Below, piece after piece: positions 46,674 through 59,172 of a DNA stretch of 64,000 bases (the stretch's first letter is position 1; every line of letters begins with the position of its first letter). Made by a program: the position numbers and the translations under genes. Under the pieces are notes generated by a model. The model ran no database searches and was not told the origin of the DNA. It worked only from the letters and a program-made list of their open reading frames with translations. This DNA is from Cephalotus follicularis (Eukaryota; Streptophyta; Magnoliopsida; Oxalidales; Cephalotaceae), in assembly GCA_001972305.1 (NCBI GenBank), contig BDDD01005226.1, positions 1 through 64,000 of the forward strand, read 5' to 3'.

Positions 46674-48827
46674 AAACTTTATGCATATGTGCGTGTATCC
46701 ATTCAAACTTTCTTAAACGTCAATATCATACATCCTCAATACATACCTTAAGTCCATACAAAACCTTACAAATCCATAATATTCATAATCCATATCAATT
46801 TATAAAATCCATACATAAAACCATAATTGGAACATCCATAGGTCCATGCTCCAAGTATCCATGTTGTCAGTGATCTCTCTGTCCATGGCCACTTCACTGG
46901 CCCCTGATCAGTCTGTAACTGAAGACATAACAACGTCCCATCCCGAAGGATGGGTCAGCCAAATGGCCTCGTAGAAACTTAATCCCTATGAGTATGATAT
47001 GAGAAGATATAGCATGTATCAATGTATGTGATGGCAATATGCATAAACAGTTGTAGTCAACGAATCCATATATATAACGGTACCATATCGGCATATATAT
47101 AGATCATTAACCTAATCATACAGTACTATCCATACATCTATAAGACAATCAGGTGGTTAGCCAAATATATACACTGTCTCATAATAGCATATATAAGTGG
47201 TTAACCTAGCATACCATCATTTGTAAGTCCAACCCGACACAAGCTCAATGTTAAGAACATATAGTTGTCTACCGATAGACCGATAGGAGCTCAAAAACTA
47301 GTTGCCTATAGGTAGAACTATATAAGCTCAACTAGTTACAGATCCATACATTCGCCCGTATCTTTATTCGTAATACCGTAGCATAACGTCATACAATCAT
47401 CCGTACCGTATCGTATCATCATGAGCTTAGAACCCCTACCCCCACCGAAGGTGGCACAAGCTAGAGGCCTAGAGATCTAGTGCCTACCAGTAGACTGATA
47501 GGAGCTAAATCGGTCACGAGATCCATAACCTATCCAGACATGAGTATAAACCTTCCTGAATGTAGCACAAGCTCAAGGTTTATACATCTAGTCGCCTATC
47601 GGTAGACCAAAATGAGCTCGACTAGAATCGGTTGCCTATTGGTTGATCGATAGGAGCTCAACCAATCACGTACCATGAAAACTCTATAGACTCCATCTTA
47701 CCCTTACCCTTACCATGTCATCTTTAAAAACTGGGAAGAAACACAGCCGTAACCGTATCATGGGTCTCAAAAAGGAACCGAAAGAAAAGCAGTTTGAAAA
47801 CATACTTTGAAAACATTTTAGAAAGTCTATAGGACTTAAGAGACGACGTTTTGAACTTGGGGGTCGACGCTTACCGTTTAAGCATCAATTGTTAGGTCCA
47901 AGAGTCAGCGGTTAGGCAAGACAGTAGGTTTTGTAATTCATTTTCAGAACTTAAGTGACGACGCTTAAAGGTTAAGCGTTGTCACTTAGTTAAGTGCTGC
48001 TAGTAAGGTTAAGCACCGATAGTTTGTAAAACGATTCCGTTTCAATCAAAGCCTAAGCGACGATGCTCATGGACTCGGCATCGTCGTTTAGCACATCAAA
48101 ACCTAGGGTTCTTACTTCAAAACTTTGCAATTTTGATTCATTTCTTTAAATCTTTCAATTTCCCGTTCAATACTAGTCCTATAATCCATTTCTCTGCCAT
48201 TAAATCATTTTCAATCCTTCAAATCCATTCATTCAAGTTTTAGGTTAAAACCCCCCCTTTTTTACATAACTCTCTAACATTTCAATTCAAGCAATTCAAT
48301 CAATTTCAATCCATAATAACAGTTCATATATGTGCACATATGTGTAAATCATAGCGTATTTAGGTAGAGAAGGTTTCTATATAAGATAGAAGCTTGTTCT
48401 TGGCTCCTAGGTTGAGAAATGTGAGAAAGAGTCAAGTTCTTGGTCTATGGAGCCTTAATCTTGTGTCAATCAAGGTTTTGATCCATCATATACCATTCCC
48501 CTTTTGATTTCCCATCTCATATTTGTGTTTGGTGAGGTTTTGTGTGAGTTTGGGCTAGAGAGAGAAAAACGGGGAGAGAGAAATAGAGAAGAGATAATTA
48601 ATGAGTTGTGAAATGTGTTTAATGCTGTATTTATAGTCTCTCAACTCATGTCTACCCCTATACATAAAAAACACCATAAATAGACGTACCATCATACAAT
48701 ATGAGTATTGGAAACACTCTCATACAATACATATCCATATATATAATCACCGTCCATAATATCTATATATCGTGTTATGAAATGCAAAATATGTTAAAGT
48801 GTAAAGGGGTTGTTTTGGGGCATTACA
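46555..48827 (-). repeat. 5' LTR of A2
   Basis: 2273 bp; on the minus strand TGTAATGCCCCAAAACAACC to GGTGTCACA. Followed on the right by the target duplication GTTCG. AAGCGT/GCTTAAG array at about 47840-48110. Confidence 0.88.
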
Positions 48828-49130
48828 GTTCGGCACACTACCACGTGTTGCTACATACCTTACTAGACGGATCTACCTAGTAAGGCGTGTAGCAACACGC
48901 GATGATATGCCAAACACCCAAAAAATCCAAAATTTTATAACGGTTTGATTTACAAAATATACAAAATAGATTAAACAATTTTAGATTTTTTTGGGTGTTT
49001 GACACACCGCCACATGTTGCTATATGCCTTACTAGGTGTAGTAACACACAACGGTGAGCCGTACACCCAAAAAATCCAAAATTATTTAATCTATTATGTA
49101 TATTTTGTAAATTCAACAATTTGGATCCAC
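48828..49130. mobile_element. Foldback/MITE cluster (left arm at 34390-34472)
   Basis: Rejoining the A2 flanks gives a palindrome. 'attttggattgtttgagtg' (left of A2) plus 'cacgtgttgctacatacc' (48843) pairs with 'gcgtgtagcaacacgcg' and 'ccaaacacccaaaaaatcc' (48885-48925) across the short loop ACGGATCTA. A second inverted pair (AAACACCCAAAAAATCC / GGATTTTTTTGGGTGTTT type) lies at 48908-48999, and a third half-unit at 49005-49110. No coding capacity. Confidence 0.75.
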
Positions 49131-50339
49131 ATAGTAAAAGAACAGTGGACTCAATGAAAAATTTATAGGTTAAATTCATTATTGCCTCCTGAACTTTACA
49201 TCTTGTGTCACGTTGGCCCCTGAATTTTTTTTGAGTCAAAGTTGCCGATAAACTCATCCCCGTCCATCGCCGTTATCTCCCGTCAAATTTTCCATTCAAA
49301 ATCACTGTTAAGTGTGAGCTGACACTTTTAATACCCATATCACTTAACCCAACGTTTTTCTCAACCCATAATACTCAACTCCAACCCATCTAACCATCCA
49401 AATAAACCCGACTAAATCAGCATCGCGATTTGGGGGCAAAAGAACCCTAAAAAAACGATCACACTCATCACAAATCCTAAATCAACCACACAATAATATA
49501 TTGTCTGATGTGCTGGATGGAATATCTGGTCCAAAATCAACCAGGAATTTTGGATTCTTTGGTACGTTGAAGGTACGTTCGTATTCTGCTCTGTTTTTTG
49601 CAAAAAAAAAAATGATCAGTAATGTTGTGTAGTTTGTTAGTTTTAATTGATTTGAATGTCTAACACTATTGAATTCAATGGGTCAAAAGTGCGGTTCTAT
49701 TTTGTTTTGCTTGATTTGAAGTGAAGTTTCAATTGAAGAAAGGTAAGAAGAATTCAAACTTGACAGACACCCCTGTTGTGTCTGTCGTGCCCTGCTGTTT
49801 GAATGGAGCAGAAGAAAAAACGTTGGAGGTATTTGTAGTGTTTGTTAGGCATTAACTACACATATACTATACATTATGAAGATAATAACTTGTTTTTCTA
49901 CCATAGTCCTTGTAGTGTTTGTTAGGCATATCTGATTTTGCATCCTACTCATGTCCAATAGTAAATTAAGTCAGTCCAGCATGACTGAATGTTCTAATAT
50001 TTAGAGCACGATAGTAGGATCATTTACAATGTACATTATTTAATTCCTCTTTTCGAGGCTTGTGCAATGAATGCCTATGGTCATTATTAATAATGTTCTA
50101 AAAAATTTTCTTGAAGGATGGGAGGTTCACAGGAAGATCCTAGTGGAAGTAAATTGATTCTCTATTATGGGGGATATTTGTCCTACAATCCACCCATAAG
50201 GTACATAGGTGGAAAGATGAAAACCACAGTCTGTGACTTGTACATGTTGTCACTGTCCGAACTAAAGGCCCACATGAGTGAGGGCTTAAATGTCCATAAC
50301 TGTAGTAGGTTCTAATATTTAGAACAAAATAAGAACTTT

Positions 50340-53300
50340 TGTGATGGTTTAAAGCCTCTAGATAGTGATGGTGCTTTTTTGGAGTAGTTTAAGCTTCCCA
50401 TAGACACCATTCAGATATTTGTAGAGCATTCATTTCAAAATGCAGTGGAGAATTATCACATTCCAGAGACTCACCTACAAGTTACTGGTCCAAGTAATGA
50501 TGCTCCTCGTACAAGTGGTGATGGTGGTGGTGTTGACTTGGATGGCGATGATGAAGGTGGTCACTTTGGTTTCAATGTTGGTGGTGTTGACTTAGCAGTA
50601 GATAGGGAGGATAGTGATAGTTTGAGTGATGCTAGTTCTGAAATAGAGCATAGTTCTGATGAAGAGAGTGAGTATGCACCAGAAGGTGATGTTGTTGGAG
50701 CTGCTACAAGTGGTGCTAATGGAGTAGCTGATGATAATGAAGATGATGAGTTGTTTCAAAATAATGTGGACATTACTATTGAAGAACCAACTTTAGAATG
50801 TGATCAGTACAAGGGTGCTAATATGGATGATAGAGCTGCTAATGTTGATGGCAGTGACACTGACTTAGTTAATATCTCGACACAGGTTAGGTCTGATGAA
50901 GAGAGTGAACCTAAAATGCATGACTAAAGGCCTGGAACACTTATGCAACCGTGGTGTTTAGCTCAGTCAAAAAATTTAAGGCTGACACGCCAGGACCAAG
51001 CCCGCTGAGATCCATCGCGCTACTACGAGACCAAACCTCCTATTAGAGACTCATCTCGTAGGTTCAGCAAAACAGAATTTCAGAAATACATTTTTAAAGA
51101 TAATGAATATAAAAAGTTTAGCTAAAAACCATTTAATAAACAAAATAATTTCTTTGAAAAGTTAAAAATAAACTAAGTATAAAATTTTACGAAATTCTGA
51201 CATACAGTATCCGTTTAACGGACCTATAACCGGATTTGAAAAACCCGATAAACATTTCTATCTTAAAACCCAAAAATACTACCATCCGTCGGCAGATTTT
51301 AATAACAGAATAAACAAGATAGATTTGGGTCCCGCCCATCTCATCAGAAACAGAAAACTAATTGTCGGACCTATTCCGTCAACGGAATAAATTTTTAAAT
51401 ATAAACAATACATAAATAGAGCAAAACTCATTAAACATTAAGGCAGTAACAGAAAATTTAAAATCATATAATTAAACTTTTCAACAAAAAACTTGAAAAT
51501 AATTCTAACTCTTAAATTTTACAAAAATCGGACATATAATATCTGTTTATCAGACTATGCCTTTTGTAAAGAAAACACAATTTTATAAATTGGGCTCATC
51601 CCTTAGCAGACCAATCGAAAAATAGAAAATATGCATGGGTTGAGCTCCGCCTCAACCATATCATCAAAGCACGAAATATAAATAGGGTTCAGCCCTTCAA
51701 AACAAAACTATAAAAACATTTATCTAAAAACATAAAAAAAATGCATAGTTTAAATGCTAATGTCGTGGATGATATGCATGTGTTGCAAACTCTGGTAGGC
51801 ATGCCCTTGTGGTCTCACCTCAGCAGGCTGACTGACTTCGACTGACAGAACTCAGCAGACTAACATGTTATAACTAAAAAAAGAGGGGGGTTAGTCCACA
51901 AGACTAGTGAGATGGAACAAAAGACTCAGACAGAGTTTTGCTCGCATAAAAATGTTATTTTTCACCAAATAGTTACAAACAACTTAAATAGAATATCATA
52001 AACAGAATAAAATTTGAAATCCGATTTATAAAACAGATTATAAAATAAAAATTAACAGAGTCAACAAAAAGTCTGATTACTTTTTTGAACAGATTAAATC
52101 ATCCAAAATTCAGATATATGTAGTAGTTAACAAAGTTTAAACAGAATAACTATATAAAGATGCAATGGGTCTACAAGGTAAGGTTGACGTCTGGGCCCCA
52201 TCAGGCCAAACATCTAGTAGATAATAGTGACAATGATACCATCGTATCATAACATTAACAGATGGTCATATACGTGTAGACAGTGCCTTATGGGCAACAA
52301 TTGGATAACGAAATACAATACCGAGATCACCAGTGCATCAAAACATATTTAAATAGATTCAAACAGATACAGAAATCATTTTCTAATCAAGTACATATAT
52401 AACTGAAAACAACATCATACTATGACTAACATCATGCGAGCGTTTAAAAAACATTAAAGAATGTATCAGACATTAAAACTTAAACATATTTCAAAAATGA
52501 AGTAGATCCAAGTTCATTCTGATACGAAAATAAATAAGCGATCCCGTTTAAACATTTAAGTCATTTAAAAGAATTTCAAAATAAAACAAAGGTTAAAAAA
52601 AGGCATTCCACTCACAGAATAGACGAACAAGTCCTACGACTGGTTGCCTCCATGGCTGACCTCCAAAGCAGGATCCTCTGCCGACAGACAGACAGATAGA
52701 GACAGACAATAGACTAACATAATTCAAACATAACATAAAACATAAACCTAAACATGACTCCAACGTATACTCATTGTCATGAATGCGTTATGGCAAAAAC
52801 CAATAAAATTTCATTTAAACCTCAATTAAACACAATTTCAAAATCACTAAATCAAGTCCAAGTGGTTGTCTAGGTTATCCAATTTTGAATTATATAAAAA
52901 AGTCAAGTTCTTAAAACCACAGAAACAGGTATGGAAATACAGAATTCAACTGAAAGCAAAACTAACGGAGAAGAGTTCAAAGTTTATAAGAAACAGACAG
53001 AATAGAGTACGAAGCCGAAATCACGAAGCGAAACTAGAACGGAACACACATACATAGAAAACGGAGTCAGTGTGCTAGACACACATCAGAAACTCGCTGC
53101 AGGAGGCTGGCGGCGCACGGGCTCACTTGCCACCACTGACCTGAGCATGTTAGCCACGCGCGGTGGTCAAAAAATAGGGGAGAGGGTCGGATCTGGTGCG
53201 TCGGAGGTCGGGGATCACAGATCGGAGGTGCGTTGCTCATGACGCCGCCTCATATGGCTGGAACAAACGCATTTCACTGGGCTGTCTTCGCCGTTGACTT

Positions 53301-54606
53301 GCACTGCTGGCGTCGCCATGGGTTGGGGCTGGTCGTGTTCGACTCGCCTTGACGCGAGGATGCCGGATCTGGGCTCACCTTGCCGTGATCAAAGCCTAAG
53401 ACAGAGATCTGGCACACGACAATGCGGGGAGAGAAGCACGTGCACGGGGGCGGTTCACCGGGGCAGGGGTGGGGTCCGTTGCTCTAGAGAGGCCACAGTG
53501 GACTTGCCGGTACCTCACTGGCGTTACTTCGACAGTGACGTTGTCGGCAGAGGGAAAGAACAGGAGAGAGGAAGAGAACGGGAGAGAGGGAGAGAAAAAC
53601 AAGAGAGAAACAAATTTTTTGCATTTCATTTATACATAACCAAAACGGATTGTGTTTTGTCCAGAATTTAACTAATATTAACAGCAATTGATGTTTAGGG
53701 CATACCACTTGGCTTATTTTCTAAATTTGTCAACAATTTCCGTAAAACATCAATTAATTTAAAGCAAGAAATTTTTTTTTTGTTATACAAATAAACCATC
53801 GGAATAAAATCACACTAATAAAATTTATTAATGTCGTAATGCATATGTCATGAATGCCAGAATAATAGACTAACAGATAGACAGACTGAACGAAAGCCAC
53901 ATAGGCTCACAAACACAGACTACTAGGACATAGATGTCACAAAGGCAACAATCAGAAATTATAGAATAGATAAAGGTTATTGCATTAACTTCAGACATAA
54001 GGAGAAATGGAAGGTTTATGCACATGCTACAGGGATGAGCACATTACATGTCCCTTTTATATGTATGTTTCAGGTAGTGAAAAGAGGAAAGATGACCCAA
54101 TAGTGGTGGTGAAGAGTTTGAACAACGTGCATAAATGTCCAAGGCCAACTAAGAATAGGAATGTCAAATCACTTTGGTCGGCCAAACACTATGAGGACAG
54201 AATTAGGATTCAACCCACTTGGAAGCTGAGTGCATTTATAAGCACCATACTTAGTGACTTCAACACTGAAGTGTCTCAGAGCACATGCTAAAGGGCAAGA
54301 AAAAGAGCAAATGATGAGATTGAAGGGTCATATGAAGAGAATTTCTTGAGATTGAGAGATTATGGTAAGAGAATATCAGAAGCAACCCATGCAATACATT
54401 CATATTAAAGACAGAGGGAGCATCAGATGAGGAGTTGCCTAGATTCAATAGGGTTTATGTCTGCTTCCATGGGTACAAGGTTGGCTTCTTGACTGGTTGC
54501 AGGCCATTCATCCATTTGGATCCATGTCACTTGAAGGGGCTATGTAGGAACATGCAGCTTCTTGAACCAGTGGCAATTGATTCCAATGATGATTTATTTC
54601 TGTTGG
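50340..54606 (+). repeat. Large tandem duplication, copy 1
   Basis: Copy 2 is 54906-59172 (offset 4566). From 50340 to 54125 I found no difference between the copies reading line by line. From 54126 to 54606 there are about 20 differences, including an indel. Both copies carry the same solo LTR with the same AAGGC duplication, so the LTR inserted before the duplication. Confidence 0.93.
50983..53941 (-). mobile_element. Solo LTR of family B in the transposase gene
   Basis: 2959 bp, TGACACGCCAGGACCAAGC to ACATAGATGTCACA, flanked by the perfect duplication AAGGC (50978-50982 and 53942-53946). Joining the flanks restores the transposase frame VFSSVKKFKATIRNYR. Minus orientation by its TGTGACATC start. 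GC-rich block at 53090-53530 followed by GAGA-rich sequence. Confidence 0.93.
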
Positions 54607-54611
54607 CCTTT

Positions 54612-54905
54612 TCCACCCCGATTAAATGATTACAACATGTTATTTTGATGATTAACAACTGTAAATTACTTGTATGCATAATTCTTTAAGTTATAAATGC
54701 ATTTACCCACTTAATCTTGGGTCCAAAAGTTGTGTCAAGAGTGGTTTTGCAGGTACAGGCAATTCCAGCCGACTGGAGGGCAAATTCAGTCGACTGCATC
54801 TTCAACCTCAACCCAGAAATCTGCAGAAGCCCAGTCCAGTCGACTGCCAGCATATTCCAGTCGACTGTCAGGGTATTCCAGTCGACTGTATCAGGGTATC
54901 AGCCA
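54612..54905 (+). mobile_element. Copia-like LTR fragment at the duplication junction
   Basis: CATGTTATTTTGATGATTAA near the left side resembles the start of the copia-like LTR at 4474-5802 (read on its sense strand). It continues into an array of AGTCGACTG motifs (about 54768-54890, some 6 copies). It is cut abruptly at 54905 where copy 2 of the duplication begins. Confidence 0.6.
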
Positions 54906-57900
54906 TGTGATGGTTTAAAGCCTCTAGATAGTGATGGTGCTTTTTTGGAGTAGTTTAAGCTTCCCATAGACACCATTCAGATATTTGTAGAGCATTCATT
55001 TCAAAATGCAGTGGAGAATTATCACATTCCAGAGACTCACCTACAAGTTACTGGTCCAAGTAATGATGCTCCTCGTACAAGTGGTGATGGTGGTGGTGTT
55101 GACTTGGATGGCGATGATGAAGGTGGTCACTTTGGTTTCAATGTTGGTGGTGTTGACTTAGCAGTAGATAGGGAGGATAGTGATAGTTTGAGTGATGCTA
55201 GTTCTGAAATAGAGCATAGTTCTGATGAAGAGAGTGAGTATGCACCAGAAGGTGATGTTGTTGGAGCTGCTACAAGTGGTGCTAATGGAGTAGCTGATGA
55301 TAATGAAGATGATGAGTTGTTTCAAAATAATGTGGACATTACTATTGAAGAACCAACTTTAGAATGTGATCAGTACAAGGGTGCTAATATGGATGATAGA
55401 GCTGCTAATGTTGATGGCAGTGACACTGACTTAGTTAATATCTCGACACAGGTTAGGTCTGATGAAGAGAGTGAACCTAAAATGCATGACTAAAGGCCTG
55501 GAACACTTATGCAACCGTGGTGTTTAGCTCAGTCAAAAAATTTAAGGCTGACACGCCAGGACCAAGCCCGCTGAGATCCATCGCGCTACTACGAGACCAA
55601 ACCTCCTATTAGAGACTCATCTCGTAGGTTCAGCAAAACAGAATTTCAGAAATACATTTTTAAAGATAATGAATATAAAAAGTTTAGCTAAAAACCATTT
55701 AATAAACAAAATAATTTCTTTGAAAAGTTAAAAATAAACTAAGTATAAAATTTTACGAAATTCTGACATACAGTATCCGTTTAACGGACCTATAACCGGA
55801 TTTGAAAAACCCGATAAACATTTCTATCTTAAAACCCAAAAATACTACCATCCGTCGGCAGATTTTAATAACAGAATAAACAAGATAGATTTGGGTCCCG
55901 CCCATCTCATCAGAAACAGAAAACTAATTGTCGGACCTATTCCGTCAACGGAATAAATTTTTAAATATAAACAATACATAAATAGAGCAAAACTCATTAA
56001 ACATTAAGGCAGTAACAGAAAATTTAAAATCATATAATTAAACTTTTCAACAAAAAACTTGAAAATAATTCTAACTCTTAAATTTTACAAAAATCGGACA
56101 TATAATATCTGTTTATCAGACTATGCCTTTTGTAAAGAAAACACAATTTTATAAATTGGGCTCATCCCTTAGCAGACCAATCGAAAAATAGAAAATATGC
56201 ATGGGTTGAGCTCCGCCTCAACCATATCATCAAAGCACGAAATATAAATAGGGTTCAGCCCTTCAAAACAAAACTATAAAAACATTTATCTAAAAACATA
56301 AAAAAAATGCATAGTTTAAATGCTAATGTCGTGGATGATATGCATGTGTTGCAAACTCTGGTAGGCATGCCCTTGTGGTCTCACCTCAGCAGGCTGACTG
56401 ACTTCGACTGACAGAACTCAGCAGACTAACATGTTATAACTAAAAAAAGAGGGGGGTTAGTCCACAAGACTAGTGAGATGGAACAAAAGACTCAGACAGA
56501 GTTTTGCTCGCATAAAAATGTTATTTTTCACCAAATAGTTACAAACAACTTAAATAGAATATCATAAACAGAATAAAATTTGAAATCCGATTTATAAAAC
56601 AGATTATAAAATAAAAATTAACAGAGTCAACAAAAAGTCTGATTACTTTTTTGAACAGATTAAATCATCCAAAATTCAGATATATGTAGTAGTTAACAAA
56701 GTTTAAACAGAATAACTATATAAAGATGCAATGGGTCTACAAGGTAAGGTTGACGTCTGGGCCCCATCAGGCCAAACATCTAGTAGATAATAGTGACAAT
56801 GATACCATCGTATCATAACATTAACAGATGGTCATATACGTGTAGACAGTGCCTTATGGGCAACAATTGGATAACGAAATACAATACCGAGATCACCAGT
56901 GCATCAAAACATATTTAAATAGATTCAAACAGATACAGAAATCATTTTCTAATCAAGTACATATATAACTGAAAACAACATCATACTATGACTAACATCA
57001 TGCGAGCGTTTAAAAAACATTAAAGAATGTATCAGACATTAAAACTTAAACATATTTCAAAAATGAAGTAGATCCAAGTTCATTCTGATACGAAAATAAA
57101 TAAGCGATCCCGTTTAAACATTTAAGTCATTTAAAAGAATTTCAAAATAAAACAAAGGTTAAAAAAAGGCATTCCACTCACAGAATAGACGAACAAGTCC
57201 TACGACTGGTTGCCTCCATGGCTGACCTCCAAAGCAGGATCCTCTGCCGACAGACAGACAGATAGAGACAGACAATAGACTAACATAATTCAAACATAAC
57301 ATAAAACATAAACCTAAACATGACTCCAACGTATACTCATTGTCATGAATGCGTTATGGCAAAAACCAATAAAATTTCATTTAAACCTCAATTAAACACA
57401 ATTTCAAAATCACTAAATCAAGTCCAAGTGGTTGTCTAGGTTATCCAATTTTGAATTATATAAAAAAGTCAAGTTCTTAAAACCACAGAAACAGGTATGG
57501 AAATACAGAATTCAACTGAAAGCAAAACTAACGGAGAAGAGTTCAAAGTTTATAAGAAACAGACAGAATAGAGTACGAAGCCGAAATCACGAAGCGAAAC
57601 TAGAACGGAACACACATACATAGAAAACGGAGTCAGTGTGCTAGACACACATCAGAAACTCGCTGCAGGAGGCTGGCGGCGCACGGGCTCACTTGCCACC
57701 ACTGACCTGAGCATGTTAGCCACGCGCGGTGGTCAAAAAATAGGGGAGAGGGTCGGATCTGGTGCGTCGGAGGTCGGGGATCACAGATCGGAGGTGCGTT
57801 GCTCATGACGCCGCCTCATATGGCTGGAACAAACGCATTTCACTGGGCTGTCTTCGCCGTTGACTTGCACTGCTGGCGTCGCCATGGGTTGGGGCTGGTC

Positions 57901-59172
57901 GTGTTCGACTCGCCTTGACGCGAGGATGCCGGATCTGGGCTCACCTTGCCGTGATCAAAGCCTAAGACAGAGATCTGGCACACGACAATGCGGGGAGAGA
58001 AGCACGTGCACGGGGGCGGTTCACCGGGGCAGGGGTGGGGTCCGTTGCTCTAGAGAGGCCACAGTGGACTTGCCGGTACCTCACTGGCGTTACTTCGACA
58101 GTGACGTTGTCGGCAGAGGGAAAGAACAGGAGAGAGGAAGAGAACGGGAGAGAGGGAGAGAAAAACAAGAGAGAAACAAATTTTTTGCATTTCATTTATA
58201 CATAACCAAAACGGATTGTGTTTTGTCCAGAATTTAACTAATATTAACAGCAATTGATGTTTAGGGCATACCACTTGGCTTATTTTCTAAATTTGTCAAC
58301 AATTTCCGTAAAACATCAATTAATTTAAAGCAAGAAATTTTTTTTTTGTTATACAAATAAACCATCGGAATAAAATCACACTAATAAAATTTATTAATGT
58401 CGTAATGCATATGTCATGAATGCCAGAATAATAGACTAACAGATAGACAGACTGAACGAAAGCCACATAGGCTCACAAACACAGACTACTAGGACATAGA
58501 TGTCACAAAGGCAACAATCAGAAATTATAGAATAGATAAAGGTTATTGCATTAACTTCAGACATAAGGAGAAATGGAAGGTTTATGCACATGCTACAGGG
58601 ATGAGCACATTACATGTCCCTTTTATATGTATGTTTCAGGTAGTGAAAAGAGGAAAGATGACCCAATAGTGGTGGTGAAGAGTTTGAACAATGTGCATAA
58701 ATGTGCAAGGCCAACTAAGAATAGGAATGTCAAATCACTTTGGTTGGCCAAACACTATGAGGACAGAATTAGGATTCAACCCACTTGGAAGCTGAGTGCA
58801 TTTATAAGCATCATACTTAGTGACTTCAACACTGAAGTGTCTCGGAGCACATGCTAAAGGGCAAGAAAAAGAGCAAATGATGAGATTGAAGGATCATATG
58901 AAGAGAAGTTCTTGAGATTGAGAGATTATGGTAAAGAGATTATCAGAAGCTACCCATGCAACACATTCATATTAAAGATAGAGAGAGCATCAGATGAGGA
59001 GTTGCCTAGATTCAATAGGGTTTATGTCTGCTTCCATGGGTACAAGGTTGGCTTCTTGACTGGTTTCAGGCCATTCATCCATTTGGATGCATGTCACTTG
59101 AAGGGGCTATGTAGGAACATGCAGCTTCTTGCAGCAGTGGCAATTGATGCCAATGATGATTTATTTCCATTG
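54906..59172 (+). repeat. Large tandem duplication, copy 2
   Basis: See 50340-54606. Copy 2 lacks the transposase N-terminal exon (50118-50339) but continues beyond 59172 into the catalytic domain, so the original gene probably ran from the left side of copy 1 to the right side of copy 2. Confidence 0.93.
55549..58507 (-). mobile_element. Solo LTR of family B, duplicated copy
   Basis: Exact duplicate of 50983-53941 with the same AAGGC flanks (55544-55548 and 58508-58512); it arose by segmental duplication, not independent insertion. Confidence 0.93.

Larger units (their letters stand above)
34478..48827 (-). mobile_element. Family A LTR retrotransposon on the minus strand (copy A2)
   Basis: Bounded by the perfect duplication GTTCG (34473-34477 and 48828-48832). 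On the minus strand the order is 5' LTR (48827-46555), primer-binding site TGGTATCAGA (46552-46543), leader, decayed gag (37891-36880), polypurine tract AAGGAAGGGAGAA, 3' LTR (36613-34478). As in A1 there is no pol. The leader is interrupted by a 7.7-kb family B element (37947-45625) and partly duplicated at 45388-46673. Both family A copies therefore share the gag-only layout, so it is a family trait and not a private deletion. Confidence 0.9.
50118..54606 (+). pseudogene. MULE transposase, first copy (N-terminal half, interrupted)
   Basis: From ATG 50118 the frame gives ILYYGGYLSYNPPIRYIGGK, a typical MuDR N-terminus, to a TAA at 50313. The same frame continues with FCDGLKPLDSDGAFLE, a TAG, then a long acidic region rich in Asp, Glu and Gly (50445-50927). 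After the nested solo LTR the frame resumes as FKATIRNYRIDKGYCINF, the start of the Mutator DNA-binding domain, then CPFYMYVSG and TWKLSAFIS in another frame. It ends within the first catalytic block (PFIHLDPCHLKGLCRNMQ) at about 54606. Several stops and frame changes make it non-functional. N-terminal residues 1-65 exist only in this copy. Confidence 0.85.

Noticed and set aside
50445-50927. 160-codon acidic frame (and its duplicate at 55011-55493) as an independent gene
   Set aside because: It is in frame with MULE transposase sequence on its left and is the usual acidic linker of such transposases, so it is part of the broken transposase.
53294-53671. 125-codon frame in the GC-rich block (duplicate at 57860-58237), and similar frames at 41572-41850 and 44425-44757
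   Set aside because: They lie inside family B LTRs, are not conserved in frame between copies, and are compositionally driven.
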